Positions 1 through 5,479 of a stretch of DNA of 19,712 nucleotides are shown here, piece by piece. Where the stretch lies: assembly GCA_015068335.1 (NCBI GenBank), contig SVKT01000014.1, forward strand, positions 1 through 19,712. The letters are read 5' to 3'. The position numbers were made by a program, and so were the translations under genes. Numbering within the stretch: position 1 is the stretch's first letter; the number at the start of each line of letters is the position of its first letter. Below the pieces are notes generated by a model, which was not told where the DNA came from, ran no database searches, and saw only the letters and a program-made list of their open reading frames with translations. Source of the DNA: Oscillospiraceae bacterium. Its GTDB lineage: Bacteria > Bacillota > Clostridia > Oscillospirales > Oscillospiraceae.

Positions 1-10
1 GAAGACAGAA

Positions 11-126
<116 letters not shown>

Positions 127-128
127 CC

Positions 129-162
129 AAGCGACAGTCTAACGACTGTCGCTTTTGCTTTT
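129..162 (+). terminator. rRNA operon terminator
   Basis: A perfect 10-bp stem (130-139 with 144-153, AGCGACAGTC/GACTGTCGCT), a TAAC loop and a T-rich tail (TTTTGCTTTT). It starts three bases after the 5S rRNA and should end the rRNA transcript. Confidence 0.92.
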
Positions 163-230
163 GCGCGTTTTTCCGGCTTGGGGTTCGATATTCATTGTGC
201 CGGGGATATGCGCCTGCTTTGCAGTTTCGA

Positions 231-272
231 TTAAAAAACGCCTTCATCCGTCGAAAGACAGATGGAGGCGTT
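231..272 (-). terminator. palindromic repeat acting as terminator
   Basis: Inverted repeat AACGCCTTCATC (237-248) / GATGGAGGCGTT (261-272) with one wobble pair. Read on the minus strand it is followed by TTTTTTAA, so it fits an intrinsic terminator for the minus-strand gene ending at 307. Its centre (CGTCGAAA at 249-256) and CCTCC-like arms resemble the hairpin at 3239-3280, suggesting one dispersed palindromic repeat family. Confidence 0.75.
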
Positions 273-306
273 ATGGCGGCAGCGGAATTGAACATCGGAA
301 ATTGGT

Positions 307-975
307 TCAACTAAAATATTTGGAGAGGATATCCCGGTATTCCTCTGGGATCTTGTAGCAACTTACAGAATGCGGTTTTGGAGAACCATCCTCGGTTCTG
401 CTGTCCTGGGAGATGTGTGTAGTTATCACCCATTCTCCGTTGACTTTCCCCATATATCCTTTGTAGTTTGTCGCAACGGGGCAATTCTCATATGCAAAAT
501 ACAATTCTCGCATATGCTGATTCTCTTTGCGTTCAAAAATACCTTCGGTCTGATAAGTAAAAGAGTCCGTTTTTGTGGATTCAATGCTTGAAACAGCATC
601 CAGAAACAAGGGATCTGAAATATATGTTCCGTTCCAGGAAACGGTTGTTAATTTCCCTGATACAGGAACAGCATAATCATTCGATACCAGAAGGTAATCA
701 TCAAGAAAAGAACGAGCAACGATAAAGGTATGTGATGGGTCTTCCTTAACGGCATTGACCACCCAATCGGCCTCTTTGCCTTTGGCGATGGTTCGACCTT
801 CGGCGTATGCTCCGCTGATGGGGGAATATTCCTTTCCGTTCCAGGTGACGTGGTTTGAACGAATCTCTGCGGAGCGGTTCCCTATAAAAGCGCCGCTTTC
901 CCATAACTTAAATACGACGGCTCCGGCAAGAACAAGGATTAACAGGCAGCGCAATATCATTTGCTTCTTTTTCAA
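307..975 (-). CDS. membrane-anchored protein of unknown function
   Basis: A 222-residue protein whose family I do not recognise. It has a short basic N-terminus and one hydrophobic segment (about residues 7-23), with no lipobox Cys placed for a lipoprotein. This predicts a signal anchor with the remaining ~195 residues outside the membrane. That part is polar and mixed alpha/beta in composition, without repeats or an obvious catalytic motif. The TTG start at 975 is chosen because GAGGAGG (983-989, minus strand) sits 7 nt upstream. An in-frame ATG at 960 would be 22 nt from it. It is a single-gene unit between a sigma-A-like promoter (1014-1042) and a terminator-like palindrome (231-272), pointing toward the rRNA operon. 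Being a real gene is well supported; its function is unknown. Confidence 0.8.
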   Translation of the reverse strand: MKKKQMILRCLLILVLAGAVVFKLWESGAFIGNRSAEIRSNHVTWNGKEYSPISGAYAEGRTIAKGKEADWVVNAVKEDPSHTFIVARSFLDDYLLVSNDYAVPVSGKLTTVSWNGTYISDPLFLDAVSSIESTKTDSFTYQTEGIFERKENQHMRELYFAYENCPVATNYKGYMGKVNGEWVITTHISQDSRTEDGSPKPHSVSCYKIPEEYRDILSKYFS

Positions 976-1013
976 ACTGCAACCTCCTCAAATTCTGCTC
1001 AATCGGTTGATTT

Positions 1014-1042
1014 ACTCTATCACAATTATCTTCCGGTTTCAA
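1014..1042 (-). promoter_or_regulatory. promoter of the 307-975 gene
   Basis: On the minus strand: TTGAAA (1037-1042), a 17-nt spacer, and TAGAGT (1014-1019), about 38 nt before the TTG start. The -10 box is weak, the -35 box and spacing are good. Confidence 0.5.
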
Positions 1043-1106
1043 CGACAAAGGAAAGCGCAGGGAGAGGGGGCGCAATTCCGGGAAAAGGAAAGATTCGTAT
1101 TGCTTC

Positions 1107-1135
1107 TTGTAAAAAGCGCTTTGCCGTGCTATACT
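1107..1135 (+). promoter_or_regulatory. sigma-A promoter of the DUF4870-like gene
   Basis: TTGTAA (1107-1112), a 17-nt spacer, and TATACT (1130-1135). It gives a short leader of about 27 nt to the ATG at 1169. Confidence 0.75.
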
Positions 1136-1168
1136 GGACTTACCAATTACACAGAAAGAGGGTACGTT

Positions 1169-1435
1169 ATGGATAAGAAGGTTACAGGTATCGTTGCTTA
1201 CATCACTTGGGTCGGTTTGCTGCTGGCATTCCTTCTGGGTGATCGTGAGGGTGCAAAGTTCCACCTGAACCAGGCTCTGGTGATTTGGCTGATCGGTTTC
1301 CTGAGTTTCATCCCTGTGATCGGCTGGTTCATCGGCGTTCTCTGCCTGATCGGTTCCATCGTGGGTATCATCTCCGCTATCCAGGGCACGGAGAAGGAGA
1401 TCCCCCTGCTGGGCAAGATCAAGATCTTGAAGTAA
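1169..1435 (+). CDS. DUF4870/Tic20-like small membrane protein
   Basis: An 88-residue, very hydrophobic protein with three likely membrane segments (about residues 6-24, 36-50 and 52-72). A conserved-looking KFHLNQAL stretch (residues 30-37) sits between the first two. This layout and motif match the DUF4870 group of small bacterial membrane proteins, whose biochemical role is not established. The ATG is preceded by AAAGAGG at a suitable distance and by a consensus-like promoter, and the gene ends in a strong terminator, so it looks like a well-expressed single gene. The lysine-rich C-terminal tail (GKIKILK) is probably cytoplasmic. The family call rests on pattern recognition only. Confidence 0.85.
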   Translation: MDKKVTGIVAYITWVGLLLAFLLGDREGAKFHLNQALVIWLIGFLSFIPVIGWFIGVLCLIGSIVGIISAIQGTEKEIPLLGKIKILK

Positions 1436-1443
1436 ATGAGAGA

Positions 1444-1470
1444 GGCCGCGCGGCTGCGCGGCCTTTTCTT
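1444..1470 (+). terminator. intrinsic terminator
   Basis: A perfect 8-bp GC stem GGCCGCGC (1444-1451) / GCGCGGCC (1456-1463), a GGCT loop and a TTTTCTTT tail, directly after the stop at 1435. It separates the membrane protein gene from the DUF1653 gene, although the latter begins only 22 nt later. Confidence 0.93.
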
Positions 1471-1491
1471 TGCGCAACCGGAGGAGAAACG

Positions 1492-1710
1492 ATGGACAAT
1501 ATCATTCGGCCGGGAAAGTACCGCCATTTCAAGGGCTGTGAATATGAAGTGCTTTACACGGCAAGACATTCCGAAACGATGGAGGAAATGGTCGTCTACC
1601 GGGCGCTTTACGGAGAGCGGGGCGTCTGGGTGCGCCCGGCAGCGATGTGGAAGGAAACAGTGGAGCGGGACGGCAAGACGGTTCGCCGCTTTACCTATCT
1701 GGAAGAATAA
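1492..1710 (+). CDS. DUF1653 domain protein
   Basis: A 72-residue protein that is essentially one DUF1653 domain. It opens with a basic, aromatic block (RPGKYRHFKG, residues 6-15), followed by YEVLYTARHSET, an EMVVYRALYGERGVWVRP stretch and a final RF.YLEE. Members are small, widespread bacterial proteins of unknown function. The ATG at 1492 has GGAGGA (1480-1485) 6 nt upstream. No promoter is visible in the 22-29 nt after the preceding terminator, so expression probably depends on read-through from the upstream gene. A strong hairpin (1715-1739) and a second palindrome (1762-1789) follow the stop. Confidence 0.88.
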   Translation: MDNIIRPGKYRHFKGCEYEVLYTARHSETMEEMVVYRALYGERGVWVRPAAMWKETVERDGKTVRRFTYLEE

Positions 1711-1714
1711 AGAT

Positions 1715-1739
1715 CAGCGCTGCGGCTGCCGCGGCGCTG
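1715..1739. other. GC-rich hairpin after DUF1653 stop
   Basis: An 11-bp stem with one wobble, CAGCGCTGCGG (1715-1725) / CCGCGGCGCTG (1729-1739), and a 3-nt loop. It starts five bases after the stop codon and has no T-run, so it is not a classical terminator. It could protect the 3' end of the mRNA. Confidence 0.6.
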
Positions 1740-1758
1740 CTGCGGACGGAGAGATGAA

Positions 1759-1795
1759 AAGGACCGCACTGCCATATGGCAGTGCGGTCTTATCT
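1759..1795. terminator. probable bidirectional terminator
   Basis: A perfect 12-bp stem GACCGCACTGCC (1762-1773) / GGCAGTGCGGTC (1778-1789) with an ATAT loop. The minus-strand tail reads CTTTTCATC and the plus-strand tail TTATCTGTT, so the minus direction is the stronger. It lies between convergent genes ending at 1710 (+) and 1818 (-). Confidence 0.75.
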
Positions 1796-1817
1796 GTTGG
1801 GAAGTTTGGGCAGAACA

Positions 1818-2456
1818 TTACGTCCAGTCCAACGGACAATCACCGTCGAAGGAAGGACTTACTTCGTTGTATGGAACAACATCCCTTCCAATGACAAGAT
1901 TGTGCTGTTCTGCGGCGATAAAGAGCCAGGAATCGTTCCAGCGGAATTCCAGGCGCACAACTCTTTGACCTTCCGGAATGACGACGGCGTCAAACGTAAT
2001 GGTTTCGCCGACTTTCGGACGGATGGTGTAACGATACATCTCCGGATTGAAACTGCTGAAAGAGTCGATCTCGATTCGGCATCCGTTGTGGTTGCCATCG
2101 TGTTCAACGCGGAGCATTTTGTCTTTGTATTCGATGATGGCTTCCGCAAAGTTGATGCTTTGCTGCGTCACGGGTTCGAATTCGTCATAGTAAATATGAA
2201 TGGCAGTGACTTCTCCCCGCAGAGCGTCCTCCGGGGCATCCCAGAAGATGTGCAGGGGGTGATCCATAATATCATCACCGTTATTCCAGTGCCTTGCAGC
2301 ATCTTCCGGCCTTATGTAAGCGTGGGTGGACAGGTGGCACTTGGAGCATCGGACCACATAATCATCGGCATAGTCAATGAGCATTTCTCCCTTGCCGCCA
2401 CAGGTGCATTGCCGGGTCAGCAGGTGGTTGTACGCATCGCAGAGATCAAAATCCAT
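1818..2456 (-). CDS. Lar-like zinc-ribbon protein of unknown function
   Basis: 212 residues. The N-terminal ~60 residues hold CTCGG (C17, C19) and, 18 residues on, CSKC (C37, C40), then a helix ending in W57-N58. The order CxCGG, strand, CxxC, ED.A..WN resembles the zinc ribbon of the Lar (restriction alleviation) family found in phages and mobile elements. The remaining ~150 residues are acidic, rich in beta strands and aromatic residues, and unrecognised. GGGAGG lies about 8 nt before the ATG. No convincing promoter is seen nearer than that of the upstream P-loop gene, whose stop is 141 nt away without a terminator, so the two may be co-transcribed. A Lar resemblance in the first 60 residues does not prove an anti-restriction role. 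Confidence 0.75.
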   Translation of the reverse strand: MDFDLCDAYNHLLTRQCTCGGKGEMLIDYADDYVVRCSKCHLSTHAYIRPEDAARHWNNGDDIMDHPLHIFWDAPEDALRGEVTAIHIYYDEFEPVTQQSINFAEAIIEYKDKMLRVEHDGNHNGCRIEIDSFSSFNPEMYRYTIRPKVGETITFDAVVIPEGQRVVRLEFRWNDSWLFIAAEQHNLVIGRDVVPYNEVSPSFDGDCPLDWT

Positions 2457-2597
2457 TTTATTGCCTCCCTTCGGTGTGCTTATTGTATATCGTCTTCTGT
2501 CCGTTAAACCGTACTGTTATCCGCATAGGGGGAGGTAAGTTCTGGCTGACGGGCGTTGTCGGTTGGTTTGATCGCCTTGCTGCCTGGTACAGGAGCA

Positions 2598-3089
2598 TCA
2601 GCGCTGCAACCGCATCAGAAATGCGTCGGCTTCCTGCCGATTGGTAAATATGAAAATCTGCTTGTCGTGGTATTTTGCCAGCAGTTCCATTACCTGCGGT
2701 CGGTTTTGCAGGCGGTAGTTTTGGATAAACGCAAGAAACGCGTCGTCCTCGCCGGTTTCCGTCCAGGGCAGATCGCTTCGCGGTCTCCCGCGCCGTTTTG
2801 CGATGCCTTTCAGGCAAAGATCAGCCGGATAATCCAGAAAAATAACGGTATCGCAGGCCTGCATCCGCAGTTCCATTGTGGAGGCGTAGTTTCCGTCGAT
2901 GATCCATTCGCTCCCCCGGAGCGCGTCTGACAGCCGTTCCAGGAACAGCGCGTGCGGGACCGTTGTTTGATCCGCGTTCCAATACATCCGGTCCAGATGG
3001 AACAGGGGAATGCCCGTACTGTTGTGCAGCGCCCGGGAAAAGGTGCTTTTGCCGCTTCCTGGGCAGCCGATCACGATGATTTTCTTCAT
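2598..3089 (-). CDS. P-loop AAA/adenylate-kinase-like protein (FlaR-like)
   Basis: A 163-residue protein beginning with a textbook Walker A loop, GCPGSGKST (residues 8-16). It then has the DRMYW segment, IIDGNY, a hydrophobic strand ending in an Asp (VIFLDYP), a basic segment KRRGRPR and a C-terminal IFIFTNR strand. This order is that of the small adenylate-kinase-like proteins often annotated as DNA topology modulation protein FlaR or AAA family ATPase. The expected activity is a nucleotide-dependent kinase of unknown substrate. Length is normal for the family. The ATG at 3089 has only a weak ribosome site (GGCGGTGAG). A TTGAAA-N17-TACACT promoter lies upstream and the zinc-ribbon gene follows downstream. 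Confidence 0.87.
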   Translation of the reverse strand: MKKIIVIGCPGSGKSTFSRALHNSTGIPLFHLDRMYWNADQTTVPHALFLERLSDALRGSEWIIDGNYASTMELRMQACDTVIFLDYPADLCLKGIAKRRGRPRSDLPWTETGEDDAFLAFIQNYRLQNRPQVMELLAKYHDKQIFIFTNRQEADAFLMRLQR

Positions 3090-3128
3090 ACCGTACTCAC
3101 CGCCAAAGTTCTGTCTGTTGTTTAGCCG

Positions 3129-3157
3129 AGTGTATCATATTGTTCCGCCGCTTTCAA
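3129..3157 (-). promoter_or_regulatory. promoter of the P-loop gene
   Basis: On the minus strand: TTGAAA (3152-3157), a 17-nt spacer, and TACACT (3129-3134), about 40 nt before the ATG at 3089. It probably also serves the 1818-2456 gene. Confidence 0.5.
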
Positions 3158-3238
3158 CGCCCGGCGCGGAGAAACGCCGTTGCGGGGAAACGGGGAAAAG
3201 GCGCGTTCCCTTTTACCCTTTTTGTGGTTTTAAGGCAT

Positions 3239-3280
3239 AAATAACCTCCCTTCGTCGAAATGACGGAGGGAGGTTATTAT
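3239..3280. repeat. long palindromic hairpin, related to 231-272
   Basis: A 17-bp stem with one wobble, formed by 3240-3256 and 3262-3278 (AATAACCTCCC... / ...GGGAGGTTATT), around a GAAAT loop. It lies downstream of the minus-strand gene ending at 3329 and may terminate it. The core CGTCGAAA (3253-3260) and CCTCC arms match the palindrome near 231-272 with compensating stem changes, which suggests a dispersed palindromic element. Confidence 0.75.
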
Positions 3281-3328
3281 CAGACGGTAACAACCCGACA
3301 AAGTGGAATCGGCTTACCTTTCAGCCTT

Positions 3329-3634
3329 TCAGTTTTTGGCGGTAATGATAACCAATGTTACCACCAAAATTGGAATCCATAAAAGTAGACCATAAACTGC
3401 ACCAATGCCATAGTTCAAATAAGTTCCGCTGTGATAATAGATAATCGCCCACATAAGGTCAATTATCACTTCTGCAATTAACAGACCAATCAACACATTT
3501 TTGACACCTTTCTTGGTACGATTATGTTTAATTAGAAAACTAATGCCTAAATATACCACAACACAAACAAGCCAAAACAAGAGCCACAGTTCTGCTCCGT
3601 GGACTTGTGATAGCGAATAAATCGCAGTTACCAT
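3329..3634 (-). CDS. small three- or four-helix membrane protein
   Basis: A 101-residue protein of unknown family with hydrophobic segments at about residues 15-34, 46-66 and 77-98. They are separated by a basic loop (KHNRTKKGVKN, about residues 36-46) and a Tyr/Gly-rich loop. The positive loop after the first helix suggests that side is cytoplasmic. AAAGGAG precedes the ATG by 8-9 nt, and a TTGAAA-N17-TAAAGT promoter lies 44 nt further up. The gene and its flanks are clearly more AT-rich than the surrounding housekeeping genes, which fits recent acquisition. The coding status is well supported by start signals and helix pattern; function is unknown. Confidence 0.75.
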   Translation of the reverse strand: MVTAIYSLSQVHGAELWLLFWLVCVVVYLGISFLIKHNRTKKGVKNVLIGLLIAEVIIDLMWAIIYYHSGTYLNYGIGAVYGLLLWIPILVVTLVIITAKN

Positions 3635-3677
3635 ACAATCACACTCCTTTGTCAGATTCTAATTTATCTTTCAGGTC

Positions 3678-3706
3678 ACTTTATCATATCTTTCTGTTTC
3701 TTTCAA
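3678..3706 (-). promoter_or_regulatory. promoter of the small membrane protein gene
   Basis: On the minus strand: TTGAAA (3701-3706), a 17-nt spacer, and TAAAGT (3678-3683). Confidence 0.45.
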
Positions 3707-3774
3707 TGCTTGGTGAAACTGCCAAAGATTATTTCAGCCACAATTAAAGTAAACGGGATAAGGCGCGCGAATGC

Positions 3775-3803
3775 TTGACTTTGTACGCGGTCTGTGCTAA
3801 AAT
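3775..3803 (+). promoter_or_regulatory. strong promoter of the SCIFF operon
   Basis: TTGACT (3775-3780), a 17-nt spacer, and TAAAAT (3798-3803), both boxes one base from consensus. The leader to the scfA ATG at 3875 is about 65 nt. This is one of the best promoters in the window and predicts high precursor transcription. Confidence 0.85.
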
Positions 3804-3874
3804 TTTTCACGATGAAAAGGCGGTGTTCCGCGCAGCGGTGACGGCGTCAAAAAAACGAGGAATGGAGATTTGAA

Positions 3875-4021
3875 ATGGAAAGAATCAAGACTCTTGATAC
3901 CCGCAACCTGTGCGAGAGCGCCAAGAACGGCGGCTGCGGCGAGTGCCAGACTTCCTGCCAGTCTGCCTGCAAGACCAGTTGCGGTGTTGCCAACCAGAAG
4001 TGCGAGAGCGCTGAGAAGTAA
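3875..4021 (+). CDS. scfA: SCIFF ranthipeptide precursor
   Basis: A 48-residue Cys-rich peptide of the SCIFF (six Cys in forty-five) RiPP family. It opens with the family-typical IKTLDT leader (residues 4-9), followed by the core GGCGECQTSCQSACKTSC (19-36), VANQ and a last Cys. Cysteines are at 13, 21, 24, 28, 32, 36 and 43: the six family positions plus an extra one at 13. In the family it is modified by a radical SAM enzyme that links a Cys to a nearby residue. The mapped case (Thermoanaerobacter) is Cys32 to Thr37, but here residue 37 is Gly (codon GGT), so that exact bond cannot form. The ATG at 3875 follows a GGAG site (3864-3867). A terminator and then the maturase follow. The biological role of SCIFF peptides is unknown. 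Confidence 0.96.
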   Translation: MERIKTLDTRNLCESAKNGGCGECQTSCQSACKTSCGVANQKCESAEK

Positions 4022-4035
4022 GCAAATTGCGATCG

Positions 4036-4068
4036 AAAGGTGCCGCCGGTTCAGGCGGCACTTTTTAT
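4036..4068 (+). terminator. intercistronic terminator/attenuator
   Basis: A perfect 8-bp stem GTGCCGCC (4040-4047) / GGCGGCAC (4054-4061), a 6-nt loop and TTTTTATT. It lies between scfA and scfB and should stop most transcripts after the peptide gene, giving precursor in excess over enzyme. It also shields the 3' end of the short scfA mRNA. Confidence 0.88.
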
Positions 4069-4090
4069 TCCAGTAACGGAGGAACCTAGT

Positions 4091-5479
4091 ATGGTACACC
4101 AGTATCAACTCAACGGCTACAACATTGTGCTGGACTCCTGTTCCGGCTCGATCCACGTGGTGGACGAGGTGGCCTATGACATCATTGCCGTGATCCGGGA
4201 CAAGTCTGCCGACGAGATCACCGCGGAGATTATGGAGAAATACGGCCACCGGGAGGATGTGACCGAGGAGGAAGTGCGCCTCTGCATCCGGGACGTGCAG
4301 GCGCTGATCGACGCCGGAAAACTGTATACGCCCGACACATTTGCGGAGATGGCCGGCACCTTCAAGGAGCGCTCCGGCGATGTGGTGAAGGCGCTGTGCC
4401 TCCACGTGGCCCACACCTGCAACCTGAACTGCGCCTACTGCTTTGCCAGCCAGGGCAAGTACCACGGCGACCGGGCTCTGATGAGTTTCGAGGTGGGTAA
4501 GCAGGCGCTGGACTTCCTGATGGACCATTCCGGTAGCCGCCGCAATCTGGAAGTGGACTTTTTCGGCGGCGAGCCGCTGATGAACTGGGATGTGGTCAAG
4601 CGGCTGGTGGAATACGCCCGCAGCGTAGAGAAAGCGCGGGGCAAGAACTTCCGCTTCACCCTGACCACCAACGGCGTGCTGATCGACGATGACGTGATCG
4701 AATTTGCCAATCGCGAGATGAGCAACGTGGTGCTGTCGCTGGACGGCCGCAAGGAGATCAACGACCGCACCCGTGTGGACTATGCCGGCAACGGCAGTTA
4801 CGACCGCATCGTGCCCAAGTTCCAGAAACTGGTGGCGGCGCGCGGCGGCAAGGACTATTATATGCGCGGCACCTTCACCCACGCCAACCCCGACTTCACC
4901 AACGATGTGTTCCATATGGCCGATCTGGGCTTCACGGAGTTGAGTATGGAACCGGTGGTCTGCGCCCCGGAGGATCCCGCGGCCCTGACCCCGGAGGATC
5001 TGGAAATCGTCAAGGAGCAGTATGAGATCCTGGCGGTGGATATGCTGCGGCGGCAGAAGGAGGGCAAGCCCATCACCTTCTACCACTATATGCTGGATCT
5101 CACCGAGGGCCCCTGTGTCTACAAGCGCATTTCCGGCTGCGGCTCCGGCACGGAGTATATGGCCGTGACGCCCTGGGGCGACCTGTATCCCTGCCACCAG
5201 TTCGTGGGCGAGGAACCGTACAAACTGGGCGACGTCTGGAACGGCGTGACCAACACGGCTCTGCGGGAGGAGTTCCGCTCCTGCAACGCCTATGCCCGCG
5301 CGGAGTGCGCGGACTGCTGGGCCAAACTGTACTGTTCCGGCGGCTGCGCCGCCAACGCCTACCACGCCACCGGAAGCATCCGCGGCGTGTATGAGAGCGG
5401 CTGCGAACTGTTCCGCAAGCGCATCGAGTGCGCCATTATGATGAAGGCAGCGGAGGAAGCGGCCCGGGGAGACGCCTGA
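4091..5479 (+). CDS. scfB: SCIFF maturase, radical SAM/SPASM thioether-forming enzyme
   Basis: 462 residues, the normal length. Residues 1-85 form the RiPP recognition domain (MVHQYQLNGYNIV start, helical DE.TAEI.EKYG part) that binds the SCIFF leader. The radical SAM core follows, with CNLNCAYC (C110, C114, C117) for the SAM-binding 4Fe-4S cluster and GGEP at 159-162. The C-terminal SPASM domain binds auxiliary clusters: C350...G363...C368, then C406-x2-C409-x5-C415-x3-C419-x18-C438. No key Cys is missing. The enzyme is expected to abstract a hydrogen from the peptide and join a Cys sulfur to carbon. The ATG at 4091 is chosen because CGGAGGA (4077-4083) precedes it and the family begins with this sequence. 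It follows scfA after a terminator and overlaps the PLP enzyme gene by one base. Confidence 0.96.
   Translation: MVHQYQLNGYNIVLDSCSGSIHVVDEVAYDIIAVIRDKSADEITAEIMEKYGHREDVTEEEVRLCIRDVQALIDAGKLYTPDTFAEMAGTFKERSGDVVKALCLHVAHTCNLNCAYCFASQGKYHGDRALMSFEVGKQALDFLMDHSGSRRNLEVDFFGGEPLMNWDVVKRLVEYARSVEKARGKNFRFTLTTNGVLIDDDVIEFANREMSNVVLSLDGRKEINDRTRVDYAGNGSYDRIVPKFQKLVAARGGKDYYMRGTFTHANPDFTNDVFHMADLGFTELSMEPVVCAPEDPAALTPEDLEIVKEQYEILAVDMLRRQKEGKPITFYHYMLDLTEGPCVYKRISGCGSGTEYMAVTPWGDLYPCHQFVGEEPYKLGDVWNGVTNTALREEFRSCNAYARAECADCWAKLYCSGGCAANAYHATGSIRGVYESGCELFRKRIECAIMMKAAEEAARGDA

Noticed and set aside
155..358. Short plus-strand open frame after the 5S rRNA
   Set aside because: Runs through the rRNA terminator tail and the palindrome, lacks a ribosome site, and overlaps the end of the better-supported minus-strand gene.
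3797..5365. Long minus-strand open frame opposite the SCIFF maturase
   Set aside because: Antisense shadow of a GC-rich gene with clear radical SAM/SPASM motifs; composition is Ala/Val/His/Gln-rich without domains or a ribosome site.
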